Positions 16,730-25,067 of a stretch of DNA of 33,774 nt are shown piece by piece; position 1 is the stretch's first letter; every line of letters starts with the position of its first letter. Below the pieces are notes generated by a model. It worked only from the letters and a program-made list of their open reading frames with translations, made no database searches and had not been told where the DNA came from. Location of the stretch: the NCBI GenBank assembly GCA_001829005.1, contig MIAG01000012.1, forward strand, positions 1 through 33,774. The letters run 5' to 3'. Source of the stretch: Sphingobacteriia bacterium RIFOXYC2_FULL_35_18. GTDB taxonomy: Bacteria > Bacteroidota > Bacteroidia > Chitinophagales > Chitinophagaceae. The position numbers were made by a program, and so were the translations under genes.

Positions 16730-16987
16730 ATGTCGAAAAATTTTATTTGTACAGTCAAAAAATTAGACCATTTAATATGCAATGCAAATACAGGTAGTGC
16801 ACAAGACTTAGCTAGGAAAATGCGATTATCCACTCGCTGCATTTATAACTATATCAATATTATGAAAACAAATGGCGCCCCTATTATCTATAATAGATCA
16901 AGGAAATCATTTATTTATCAGAAAAGTGGTAATTTTTATTTTGGATTTTCTCAATTAACAGAAGTGAATTCAGCCATTAATGGATAA
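16730..16987 (+). CDS. Small HTH protein, same family as the one in the exporter operon
   Basis: 85 residues. Residues 8-60 align with the 107-residue HTH protein at 1449-1772 (TGSAQDLARKMRLSTRCIYN, MKTNGAPIIYNRSRKSF), and the C-terminal LTEVNSAING falls where that protein has its ELKRIKGG motif. The family appears to end in a leader-like segment, here with one Gly only and no tail. Its stop overlaps the next gene's ATG (TAATG), so the two are translationally coupled. Probable local regulator of the outer-membrane operon; export is less likely than for the longer relative. Confidence 0.7.
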   Translation: MSKNFICTVKKLDHLICNANTGSAQDLARKMRLSTRCIYNYINIMKTNGAPIIYNRSRKSFIYQKSGNFYFGFSQLTEVNSAING

Positions 16988-19743
16988 TGAAAATGACAAG
17001 AATTTGTTTTTTACTACTTTTTATTACCACTGCTTTTACTACTTCAGCACTGTCGCAGAGTACAATAAAGGGTACTGTTTTCGATACAACTGAAAAAAAA
17101 TATCTTGCAAATGCAGTAGTTCTCGTGATGCAGGAAAAAGATTCTATGTTGGTAACGTTCACACGTACTTCTACAGACGGTTACTTTAATATTCAAGGAT
17201 TGCAAAGTGGGAACTATATTCTTTTAATTTCCCTAAATAATTATACTGATTACACTCATACATTTACTGTCATTCAGGACAAACGAGAACTTAGCTTAGG
17301 CGTTATTCCGCTTATTACAATAACCCACCTACTCCAAGAAGTGATTGTGAGTCAAAGTATACCAAAAATAAAAATTAAAGGCGATACTACAGAATACAAT
17401 GCTGATAGATTTAAAGTAGAGCCAAATGCAACGGTAGAAGATCTACTAAAGGTCCTTCCTGGAATAACTGTAGATGCAAATGGAAATATAACAGCTAATG
17501 GAAAACGTATCTCTGAGGTTTTGGTTGACGGCGAACCCTTTTTTAGTGATGACCCTGTGCTTGTAACAAGAAACTTAATATCAAATATGATTAATAAAGT
17601 ACAAGTCTATGATAAAAAGAGTGACCGTGAAGCTTTTTCTGGCGTTAGCACATCTCCTCCAAAAACGGTGATTGACTTAAAAATAAAACCAAACAAAAAA
17701 AATGGTTATTTCGGAAATATTTTATTTGGACCGGGATCTAGCGGATACCATAACTCAGAAATTATGTATAACAAATTTAAGGGGAAAGAAAAAATGTCTT
17801 TTTTTGCATTAGTGACTAATACATCAGGAGCAGGGCTATCAAGCTTAAATATTGAACGATTTTCTGATAACTCAGCCTTTACTAACGTTCGTGCAATGGC
17901 TGATCCTTTTGATACATGGGATGGCAATTTTTCTGGAGAAGGATTACCATTACTCCAAACAGTTGGGTTTCATTATAACAATAAATGGAATGGCGATACT
18001 CAATCAGTTAATGCAAATTATAAAGTTGCAAATCTCAAAGTTGAAGGAAGAAACAATATTGATGTAATTCAAACTTTACAAACAGGAAAAACTGTTGAGA
18101 GCAAAAGTGTTCAGGAATTTAATAATAGCCGCTTCATAAACAGAATTAATGGATTTTATCTATATAATTTAGATTCCACATCAACTTTGAAACTAACGTT
18201 AGATGGTCATACATCACAAAAACAAATTGCAAGTAATTTTGAATCTCAAGCTTTAGAAGATGGGATAAATCTATTAAATACTCAATCTCGAAGAATTTCA
18301 TTCACAAATACGAGCACTACTTTCTTTGGTGATATTATTTGGCTAAAGAAATTGAAGAAATTAAGAAGAACTTTAGCTATTTCTTTATCTGGTGAGAATA
18401 ATAAAATTAATTCATCAGGAAAAGTATATGCACAAACAAACTTATATAATAGCACTGGGAATTCAGTGGCAGTCATAACAGATCAACAGAAGCTTAATAA
18501 CTCCAGTGAATCAAATATTTCTTCAACTATATCTTATACTGAACCAATTTCGCCTAGTGCAATTTTAAGCTTTGAATTAGGTCAAGCTTTCTACAGAGGC
18601 AATTCAACTATAAACTCATTTAATAAAGCAGTGGATAATTCTTACTCAGTAGTGGATTCATCAAATAATAGTAATTTTTCAATAACAACACCTAGGCAAA
18701 AACTCAATATTCAATATATTTTAACTAAGAAAAAATTTCAATTTTCCATCGGAAATGAATACAATACCGACAAATATCGTCAAACTGATAAAAAAAACCT
18801 ACAGGAATCTTATCGTCGCTTTAATTATAATAATCCACTTCTGTCATTTAGATATTCGGCAAATGCTCAAACATCATTCTCTTTACGCTACCAAGGAGTC
18901 ACCAATGTACCTTCTTTTCAGCAACTTCAACCCTTAATCCTCAATATTAATCCTCTAACTCAGTTTGAAGGAAATCAAAATCTTATACCTACATATACAC
19001 ATGCTTTTTCTATTGGCTATCTCAAGTTCAAAATGGTAAGAAACCAGGCTTTTTCCTACAATATTAGGTTCAATAAAATTGACAATAGCATTGGCCTTAG
19101 TAGTATCATAGACACTTTCGGTCGAACATTATATAAATGGATAAATATTAATGGTAATCATACTGGAAGTGGTGATATAAACTTTTCAACGCAAATACCT
19201 AAACTGGGTGTATTTGCTTCTGTAAGGTGTGGCATTCAAATTGAAAAAAATGGAGGCACTATTAATGGGCAATCTTTTTTTGCAAGAACTGCAAACTATA
19301 CTACAGGATTTCTTATTCGCAAGTCAAAAGAAAAAAAATATAGCATTTCGATTGGTTCAAGCTTTTCATATACAAAAGTCGAGTACAATGTTCAGACAAT
19401 CGTTTCTAATAGTTTTACAACATTTCAACCTAATTTTAATCTAGATTTATATCCAATAAAGAAATTACAATTGCATATTGATGGCAATGTGTTAGTAAGG
19501 CAACACGTTAAGGGGTTTGAAAAAATTCCACCTGCCGTTTTCTTGAATAGCTGGATGGGGTTTAAATTATTTAAAAAAGAAAACCTTATCCTAAAAACAA
19601 CAATTAATAATGTATTTAATTCAAATGCTTTGAATACGCGCTATGTAGGTCCAACATATACTTCACAAACTAACTATACTGTAATTGGACGGTATTTATT
19701 TTTATCCCTTGCATGGAATTTTGTTTCAAATTCAAATCAATAA
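16987..19743 (+). CDS. Outer membrane beta-barrel protein with CarboxypepD_reg-like N-domain (TonB-receptor-like)
   Basis: 918 residues. Signal peptide at 1-24 (LLLFITTAFTTSALSQ). A CarboxypepD_reg-like beta-sandwich spans about 25-110 (IKGTVFDTTEKKYLANAVV), followed by a plug-like segment (about 130-220: VEDLLKVLPGITVDANG, ISEVLVDGEPFFSDDP). The large C-terminal barrel resembles the outer membrane beta-barrel family and ends in aromatic strands. No TonB box is evident. Such proteins sit in operons with GLPGLI proteins and secreted peptides in Bacteroidota. An ATG two codons later is an alternative start; I prefer 16987 for its overlap with the HTH stop. Role: outer-membrane passage or receptor for the peptide, by inference. 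Confidence 0.85.
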   Translation: MKMTRICFLLLFITTAFTTSALSQSTIKGTVFDTTEKKYLANAVVLVMQEKDSMLVTFTRTSTDGYFNIQGLQSGNYILLISLNNYTDYTHTFTVIQDKRELSLGVIPLITITHLLQEVIVSQSIPKIKIKGDTTEYNADRFKVEPNATVEDLLKVLPGITVDANGNITANGKRISEVLVDGEPFFSDDPVLVTRNLISNMINKVQVYDKKSDREAFSGVSTSPPKTVIDLKIKPNKKNGYFGNILFGPGSSGYHNSEIMYNKFKGKEKMSFFALVTNTSGAGLSSLNIERFSDNSAFTNVRAMADPFDTWDGNFSGEGLPLLQTVGFHYNNKWNGDTQSVNANYKVANLKVEGRNNIDVIQTLQTGKTVESKSVQEFNNSRFINRINGFYLYNLDSTSTLKLTLDGHTSQKQIASNFESQALEDGINLLNTQSRRISFTNTSTTFFGDIIWLKKLKKLRRTLAISLSGENNKINSSGKVYAQTNLYNSTGNSVAVITDQQKLNNSSESNISSTISYTEPISPSAILSFELGQAFYRGNSTINSFNKAVDNSYSVVDSSNNSNFSITTPRQKLNIQYILTKKKFQFSIGNEYNTDKYRQTDKKNLQESYRRFNYNNPLLSFRYSANAQTSFSLRYQGVTNVPSFQQLQPLILNINPLTQFEGNQNLIPTYTHAFSIGYLKFKMVRNQAFSYNIRFNKIDNSIGLSSIIDTFGRTLYKWININGNHTGSGDINFSTQIPKLGVFASVRCGIQIEKNGGTINGQSFFARTANYTTGFLIRKSKEKKYSISIGSSFSYTKVEYNVQTIVSNSFTTFQPNFNLDLYPIKKLQLHIDGNVLVRQHVKGFEKIPPAVFLNSWMGFKLFKKENLILKTTINNVFNSNALNTRYVGPTYTSQTNYTVIGRYLFLSLAWNFVSNSNQ

Positions 19744-19749
19744 AAAAAT

Positions 19750-20475
19750 ATGCAGAAATTATACTGCCTCACATTATTCGTAGTGTCTCTAAATATTGGA
19801 CTATCACAAACAGCACCACTATTTAAAAACGGTATTATTACTTTTGAGAGGAAAGTAAATCTTTTTGCAAATAAAAATTTGAGCTCAGAATACAAAATAC
19901 AAAACAATCAGTTTAGAACCACTTATTACCAATTACATTTTACTAAAAATATTACTTCATTCATTCCGTCTATCAACAATCTACAATTGGACCGAGTAGG
20001 TATTCAACCTGCTGAAAATAATCGGGTTTATATGGATCAAAAGACAAAATCTTATCAAAGTATAAAAAAAATATTCGATGAGCAGTATGTAATAGAGGAT
20101 TCATTGCCAAAGATTTCATGGAAAATCACTAATGAAAAAAGAATAATTGCAGGCTTTGAGTGCAGAAGGGCTAATGCTTTAATTTTTGATTCTGTTTACA
20201 TAGTTGCATTTTACTCTGATGATATACCTATAAGCTCTGGGCCAGAGTTATTTAACGGTTTACCTGGAATGATACTTGGATTATCATTGCCACATTTGCA
20301 TATTAACATTTTTGCAACTAAGGTTGTTAACCAAGAGGTAAATGAAACAACATTAGTCAAAATAAAAAGTCCCGAATCACCTATTTCCGCACTGGTTTTA
20401 AAAAACAGGTTATTGAAATCTGCAACATTTCAAGGAGAGGATGCCTTTTCCTTTTTAATACAAAGCCTTTTATAA
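19750..20475 (+). CDS. GLPGLI family protein
   Basis: 241 residues with a signal peptide (1-20, ending IGLSQ). The family's name motif appears as FNGLPGMILGL (GLPGM at 170-174), preceded by the usual WKITNEKRIIAGFECRRA block at about 124-141. GLPGLI proteins are periplasmic or outer-membrane-associated, have no known biochemical function, and are typically encoded next to TonB/beta-barrel proteins, as here (6 bp after the barrel gene). Family call firm; function unknown. Confidence 0.88.
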   Translation: MQKLYCLTLFVVSLNIGLSQTAPLFKNGIITFERKVNLFANKNLSSEYKIQNNQFRTTYYQLHFTKNITSFIPSINNLQLDRVGIQPAENNRVYMDQKTKSYQSIKKIFDEQYVIEDSLPKISWKITNEKRIIAGFECRRANALIFDSVYIVAFYSDDIPISSGPELFNGLPGMILGLSLPHLHINIFATKVVNQEVNETTLVKIKSPESPISALVLKNRLLKSATFQGEDAFSFLIQSLL

Positions 20476-20638
20476 GTTATAACCATTACAAAAACATTTA
20501 TTAAATAATACTGAAAAGTATGTTTAATATGCACAATTCATGCATAAAATCTAGGTAACTTAGCTAGCTGTATATGCAATATGAAATACTTCGATATTTT
20601 ATTTGTGATTGTCTAAACTCTCTAATTATTTAGAATTA

Positions 20639-21847
20639 ATGATCCCTAACCGTTATGCGAACAGTAAGCAATATTTAAAGATTAATATCGCAGTTTTTTT
20701 AATATATTTTTTTTCTTTGAGTTGCCAAAATGAAGTTGATGATGCTAAGTGGGTTAACCAAATGCCACCTTATCCGGACTCCCTTACCTTACAGAAAATT
20801 AGTTCAAAAGAACTTTTGCTGGACTCTTCTACCATTCTGAAATACGAAAATTTTCAATATATAGAAAATGAAAACTCCATTCTAAGTTATAATTCATTAA
20901 ATAGCGAATTGGTATGTTTTGACTACACTTCAGGCGAACTAAAATGGAAAATAGATTTAAAAATATTTAAAATAAGACCTCGAAATAAAGGAACTATTAA
21001 GCCTTACAGCTTTCATGCTATTTCATACGATTCTATTTTCTTTTACGATAACATCCGTAGCAAGGTAATCCTATTTGACACAGCAAAAAATGTTTTGAAA
21101 GAATATGTGGTTGCCTCCAAAATGAATTCATATTCGAAGGGAAATCCCGTTATGGGTGAAGATCTTGCTGTTAGTAGCGATTCCATTTATATATCTTCCT
21201 CTCCTGGTGGCCGCAATACATCAATGATGGAATCTCCACTAAACAATAATCTATTTCTTTCAATATCAATTAAGGATGGTAATTCGAAGCCCATTATTCG
21301 ATATCCAAAAATATACAGAAAGGCAGTATGGGGAACTTATTCCCATATATCATATAGTACCTATAATCCTAATCATAATAAACTAGTTATCAGCTTTCCC
21401 ATTGACCATAATTTGTCAGTATATAAAACAAATGGAGAAATCGAGCTTCACTATGCGGGAAGCATTCATGTTAGTAAAGTTAATCCATTATTTTTTAGTG
21501 CCGGTAACAATATAATAAAGCAAAAAGATGAAATTCTTAATACATTAACTCAAAGAAGTTATAAAGCCATTTTATATGATAAATATCGTAATGCATACTA
21601 CCGTTTTGTAAGTTCTTCAATTCCCAAGAGGGATTACGAACTATCTCAATCCTCAGATTATAAAGTAGAACCAATGTCAGTTATTATTTTAAATAGTGAT
21701 TTAATTAAGGTAGGGGAAGTCCCGTTAGATGCTAACAAGTATTCTCTCATTTCTATGTTTATTAGTAAAGAAGGGGTCTGTATTCCATTGAAAAAATCTA
21801 ATGACGATGTTATATATTTTGATGTATTTAAAATTATCAGAAAATAG
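20639..21847 (+). CDS. DUF4221-like lipoprotein
   Basis: 402 residues from the ATG at 20639; a TTG at 20609 in frame is less likely, because the ATG directly begins a lipoprotein signal (FLIYFFSLSC, lipid-bearing Cys29). The rest is beta-rich with repeated short blade-like segments (FDYTSGELKWKIDL, VILFDTAKNVLKEYVV), as in DUF4221 and related six-bladed propeller lipoproteins of Bacteroidota. These are usually found beside secreted small peptides and redoxin lipoproteins, and the next gene is a redoxin. It lies 163 bp after the GLPGLI gene, so it may have its own promoter. Role unknown. Confidence 0.7.
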   Translation: MIPNRYANSKQYLKINIAVFLIYFFSLSCQNEVDDAKWVNQMPPYPDSLTLQKISSKELLLDSSTILKYENFQYIENENSILSYNSLNSELVCFDYTSGELKWKIDLKIFKIRPRNKGTIKPYSFHAISYDSIFFYDNIRSKVILFDTAKNVLKEYVVASKMNSYSKGNPVMGEDLAVSSDSIYISSSPGGRNTSMMESPLNNNLFLSISIKDGNSKPIIRYPKIYRKAVWGTYSHISYSTYNPNHNKLVISFPIDHNLSVYKTNGEIELHYAGSIHVSKVNPLFFSAGNNIIKQKDEILNTLTQRSYKAILYDKYRNAYYRFVSSSIPKRDYELSQSSDYKVEPMSVIILNSDLIKVGEVPLDANKYSLISMFISKEGVCIPLKKSNDDVIYFDVFKIIRK

Positions 21848-21855
21848 TACCTACT

Positions 21856-22359
21856 ATGAAAAGAATCTTATCAGTTATTGTTGTATTGTATACCTTATTT
21901 GCTTGCAATACTAAGAGTGAGACTAAAGCACAATTTGATCAACTATCAATTTTTAATACCACTGTTGATTCTTTATTCAATAATTCAATCGAGAAACCAT
22001 TAGCTTACATTGTTCTACCTAATGCCGGGTGCAGTGGATGTATTTCATCAGCAGAGAAACTATTATTTGAGTATGTAATAGACACTATACCAGTAAAGTT
22101 TATTTTGACCAATATTAGCTCTTACAAAGCATTAAGAAATACTTTGGGCGATTCCATCCTTTTAAATCCATTAGTTTATGCGGATAAATCAAATCTATTT
22201 TATAATAAATTTTCTCAATTGTATAAAATATATCCTATAATATTTTATACCGATAACACTAAAAATGCCAATCATTTCGAATATGTCAATCCTGACAATC
22301 CAGATGCAATAGAAAAATTAAAAAAATACATTGATTCAAGTATGAACACTTTCAAATGA
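21856..22359 (+). CDS. Thioredoxin-like (redoxin) lipoprotein
   Basis: 167 residues. The lipoprotein signal ends LYTLFAC (Cys17). A redox motif CSGC lies at 59-62 in LPNAGCSGCISSAEKLL, within a thioredoxin-like fold (strand, CxxC helix, TNISSYKALRNTLGDSILLN, FYTDNTKN). It should act at the inner or outer membrane face on periplasmic disulfides. It starts 8 bases after the DUF4221-like gene. A six-Cys secreted peptide is encoded next door on the other strand, an obvious candidate substrate. The fold and CxxC are visible; substrate is inferred. Confidence 0.75.
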   Translation: MKRILSVIVVLYTLFACNTKSETKAQFDQLSIFNTTVDSLFNNSIEKPLAYIVLPNAGCSGCISSAEKLLFEYVIDTIPVKFILTNISSYKALRNTLGDSILLNPLVYADKSNLFYNKFSQLYKIYPIIFYTDNTKNANHFEYVNPDNPDAIEKLKKYIDSSMNTFK

Positions 22360-22435
22360 TAGACTCCTAGGCTTTGAAACAAAAAATGGAAAATATACAC
22401 TCTAAAATAAATTATCAAGTGTCCCAAAATAAATA

Positions 22436-22480
22436 TGCTTTAGAATAAAGCCATTCTACGAATAGTTTTACTCTAAAGCA
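22436..22480. terminator. Inverted repeat between convergent genes
   Basis: TGCTTTAGA and TCTAAAGCA, perfect 9-base arms 27 bases apart, between the redoxin lipoprotein and the convergent Cys-rich peptide gene. No strong T-run follows, so its role as a terminator is uncertain. Confidence 0.35.
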
Positions 22481-22487
22481 CTACTCT

Positions 22488-22688
22488 CTACATTTCTGGA
22501 GTCTGCGGAGGACAAACACATTTCGCGTCTGTAGATCCATCAACACATGAATAACTTACAATTTCATTGTTTACAATATTTGCTCTACAATGGCATTTTC
22601 CTGCAACATCTAAGGTGCAGGTTCCAGATCCTTTAGTAGCAAAAGCTGATGCCAAAATAATGGCTAAACTTAAAATTCTTTTTCCCAT
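22488..22688 (-). CDS. Secreted six-cysteine peptide
   Basis: 66 residues. The start MGKRILSLAIILASAFATKG is a signal peptide, with cleavage likely after the ASA or AFA near residue 14-18. The mature part has exactly six Cys (24, 32, 34, 48, 57, 59) in a duplicated pattern: CTLDVAGKCHC (C-x7-C-x-C) and CVDGSTDAKCVC (C-x8-C-x-C), separated by 13 residues, with a Pro-rich end. The N-terminus resembles NVEALA-type Bacteroidota peptides (MKKKILSLAI-like), but the NVEALA motif is absent. It faces a redoxin lipoprotein and a DUF4221-like lipoprotein. It is likely disulfide-bonded outside the cytoplasm. Function (bacteriocin, signal or surface peptide) unknown. Confidence 0.65.
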   Translation of the reverse strand: MGKRILSLAIILASAFATKGSGTCTLDVAGKCHCRANIVNNEIVSYSCVDGSTDAKCVCPPQTPEM

Positions 22689-22852
22689 TGTTTAATTTTT
22701 AGGGTGAATAATACTTTGAAGTTAACCATCCATTGTGCACGAGGCATTCAATTTTAAACTAATAGATAAAACTCTTTGGGAGTAGAAATAGAACTGATGA
22801 GAAGCTTCTTAAACAACAGAACAAAAAAGTTTAAACGAGTTAAGTATAAAAG

Positions 22853-22878
22853 AAAACACCCTATCAAAGGGTGTTTTT
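22853..22878. terminator. Bidirectional intrinsic terminator
   Basis: AAAACACCCT, loop ATCAA, AGGGTGTTTT followed by T and A residues: a 10-base stem with U-runs on both strands. It overlaps the end of the Xre remnant on the minus strand (its stop lies inside the hairpin) and lies upstream of the Cys-rich peptide gene. Confidence 0.7.
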
Positions 22879-23300
22879 ATTGATAATAAATAGAATAGAG
22901 TCTATATTCCGTTTCAACGGCAACCGTTTATTCCTCTCCCAATTCGCAACCGTTCCTTCAACCACACTCAATGCTTTTGCAAGCTTCTCATTATTCAATC
23001 CATACTCGTATTTATACTTTCTGATCTTGCCCCCAATACTCTATGTTTCGTAGTGAAAGGGATAGTAACCGAGGAACGATATAATTGCAGGATAGAATCG
23101 AATCTGTGGAGTATTCTTTCCATTCTCCCAATAACACAGACAATCTTCTGATACAGACAACAACTTTGCAACCTGTCCTTGATACAACCCTAAATCCATG
23201 CGGCGCTTTTTGAGATATTCGCCAATAATTCGTGGTTGATCCGGATAGCCCTGCGGACGAGGTTTTGTGTCGTTTTGCTGTATCGGGAAAAAGGCAGCAC
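22870..23300 (-). pseudogene. Xre-type HTH regulator remnant, copy 3 (nearly complete)
   Basis: From the right: VLPFSRYSKT, a one-base frameshift, then TKPRPQGYPDQPRIIGEYLK and a first HTH (KRRMDLGLYQGQVAKLLSVS, CYWENGKNTPQIRFYPAI). An in-frame TAG at about 23042-23044 follows YPFHYET, then comes a second HTH (IGGKIRKYKYEYGLNNEKLA, VEGTVANWERNKRLPLK) and the true stop in the terminator. So the gene carries a frameshift, an amber codon and a lost 5' end. The 5' end is cut exactly where the broken comM copy begins. Confidence 0.65.
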
Positions 23301-23305
23301 ATTAA

Positions 23306-23696
23306 TGTCCATGCGGATATTACGGTCATCACAACAAAGAATGCACTTGTGAATCGGGTCAAGTGAATCGTTATTTAAACAAAGTGTCTGGCCCTTTATT
23401 AGATCGAATTGATTTGCAAGAGCCATTCAAGCAGAACGGTACAAAGGGAAGTCGGGTATTTATACCAATGCACAAATGACCACAAAACAATTGAGGAAAT
23501 ACTGCAAAATAGATCATGCAAATACTCATGAGTTAGAAAGCACCATGAAAAGCAATCATCTTAGTGCAAGGGCATACGATCGAATTTTAAAAGTCAGTAG
23601 AACCATTGCAGATTTAGCTGGCAGTGAACAAATTAGTTTTGATCATTTTGCCGAAGCAGTTCGTTATAGATGTTTAGATAAAGAGGGGTGGGGAAC
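23306..23696 (+). repeat. comM: Direct repeat, right copy (comM 3' segment, 91-bp deletion)
   Basis: 391 bases matching 7639-8120; the length difference equals the single 91-base deletion. The last 120 bases are almost identical to the left copy. Confidence 0.8.
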
Positions 23697-23736
23697 AAAG
23701 CATACAATAAAAAAGATTGGTACTGAGATTAAATGA
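23306..23736 (+). pseudogene. comM: Broken second copy of the comM 3' end
   Basis: The plus strand reads [18 protein letters not shown], then [18 protein letters not shown] as in ComM, then jumps to sequence matching 91 bases further on in the intact gene. The jump occurs at a shared TGCA (7748-7751 and 7839-7842 in the intact copy), a microhomology deletion that shifts the frame. After it the ComM C-terminal domain continues in frame from 23476 (TKQLRKYCKIDHANTHELES) to the stop. The tail KHTIKKIGTEIK differs from the intact copy's. The stop overlaps the amine oxidase's stop by 8 bases, so this looks like the original chromosomal end of comM. Confidence 0.82.
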
Positions 23737-25063
23737 TTTCTCTAGCCGCCCTTTCCCCACTTCTAACAGCGCCTTCCATATAACCATTAAATTGGGTACT
23801 GGTTTCTGTGCCTGCCCAATGAATGCGTTGGAAAGGAGTGGCTAGTGAGGTTTGCAATTGGGTAATTACGCCTGGTGGAAACATACCCGCATAACAACCC
23901 TTGGTAAATGGTTCTTCGGTAAAACTTTTATCGGTATAGTATTCTATATTGGCTGCTTCTGGTCCAAACATTTTTATAAAAGCAGCTTTCACGATTTCTT
24001 TTCTGCTTGCTTCGTCATGCTGCATTAACTGCTTGGCTTTTTCTGCTAAACTGAATCCCATCAAAATTCCTTTGCTGCCATTGAATGGTGAGTTGTCAAA
24101 TACTACACTGGTTAGTTCGTCTGGAGCTGCTACCAATCCATTTTTAAATTGTTTTCTCCAAAATGGGCTCGGATACACGGCATAGCATTTTACCACAGTT
24201 CCCATAAAACTGGCTTTCATCAATTGCCACTGTGTTGTTGGAACTGCTGGGGTATAATTGATTTCAGTGGATACAGTAGGAGGAACTGCAACAATACATT
24301 TCGCTGCAGTATAACTAAACCCATCTCCACTCACTGTTACGCATGCTTCATCTTGGTGTATATGCGTCACCACTTTTTCATAATGAATGGCATTGCCTAA
24401 AGCTGCTGCCATTTTGATGCAAATGCTTTGTGCGCCTCCTTTAATACGATCTTGTTGTGCACCTTTGTTTACATTCATTAAAAAATCAAAATTGGTATTG
24501 CTCTTAATGTAAAACAGTGCATGTAAAAAAGAAATAGTAGATGCATCGGTTGCAAAAACAGCTTCTGTTGCCACCGCAAACATTTTTCTAGCTGTTTCAT
24601 TTTTCATTTGACTATTCATCCAATCCTGCAAACTCATGGCATCCCATTTAGCTGCACAATCAGATTGATAAGGATGTTCTAGATCAATGGTTTTGGCCAG
24701 TTTATTTATTTTTCGAATGGCCCTATCTAAACTTAATAAAGCAAACAATGGGAGCGGCGGAATCAACCCTTTGTACTGTTTTAATTTGTTGTTCAAGAGT
24801 AGGGTACTCTTTCCACTATCATAGGTATGAAAAGTATCAATGCCAAACTCGGCGGCCAGTTGATACATTCTTTCATGCCCAGGGCCTATCCACTGGCCGC
24901 CTAAATCGGTGTATTCCTGGTCACTAAAATATTCGGTTAAAATTCTGCCACCGCATCTATTGCGGGCTTCTAATAAAAGAATGTTTTTTCCAGCTTTTTG
25001 TAATGCAAGGCCAGCAGCTAAACCTGCATAACCTGCACCTATTACAATGGCGTCGTATTGCAT
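23729..25063 (-). CDS. Flavin monoamine oxidase family protein
   Basis: 444 residues from the ATG at 25063; an in-frame upstream start at 25090 would overlap the previous gene. The N-terminal FAD-binding Rossmann motif is VIGAGYAGLAAGLAL, followed by LLEARNRCGGRI and TDLGGQWIGPG. The C-terminal FAD contact segment reads WAGTETSTQFNGYMEGAVRS. Family members oxidise amines using FAD and oxygen; the substrate cannot be told. It starts 4 bases after the nitrilase-like gene's stop and is the last gene of the leftward run, ending against the broken comM copy. Confidence 0.87.
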   Translation of the reverse strand: MQYDAIVIGAGYAGLAAGLALQKAGKNILLLEARNRCGGRILTEYFSDQEYTDLGGQWIGPGHERMYQLAAEFGIDTFHTYDSGKSTLLLNNKLKQYKGLIPPLPLFALLSLDRAIRKINKLAKTIDLEHPYQSDCAAKWDAMSLQDWMNSQMKNETARKMFAVATEAVFATDASTISFLHALFYIKSNTNFDFLMNVNKGAQQDRIKGGAQSICIKMAAALGNAIHYEKVVTHIHQDEACVTVSGDGFSYTAAKCIVAVPPTVSTEINYTPAVPTTQWQLMKASFMGTVVKCYAVYPSPFWRKQFKNGLVAAPDELTSVVFDNSPFNGSKGILMGFSLAEKAKQLMQHDEASRKEIVKAAFIKMFGPEAANIEYYTDKSFTEEPFTKGCYAGMFPPGVITQLQTSLATPFQRIHWAGTETSTQFNGYMEGAVRSGERAAREII

Positions 25064-25067
25064 GAAT

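Larger units (their letters stand above)
8146..23305. mobile_element. Decayed genomic island inserted at the 3' end of comM
   Basis: About 15.2 kb between the intact comM and a second, broken comM 3' end. The broken copy's stop overlaps the next housekeeping gene by 8 bases, as expected for the ancestral junction. The content is typical of an island: a dead large serine recombinase, three Xre-type remnants, broken lipoprotein genes, a methyltransferase operon and a secretion/peptide block. comM is a known island target in Acinetobacter (AbaR islands); that this is an equivalent event in Bacteroidota is inference. I found no clean short attachment-site repeats, so entry by homologous recombination within comM is also possible. 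Confidence 0.6.

Noticed and set aside
23190..23426. Minus-strand frame across the broken comM copy with a CILCC cluster
   Set aside because: Most of it is antisense to comM coding sequence; only the VLPFSRYSKT end belongs to the Xre remnant.
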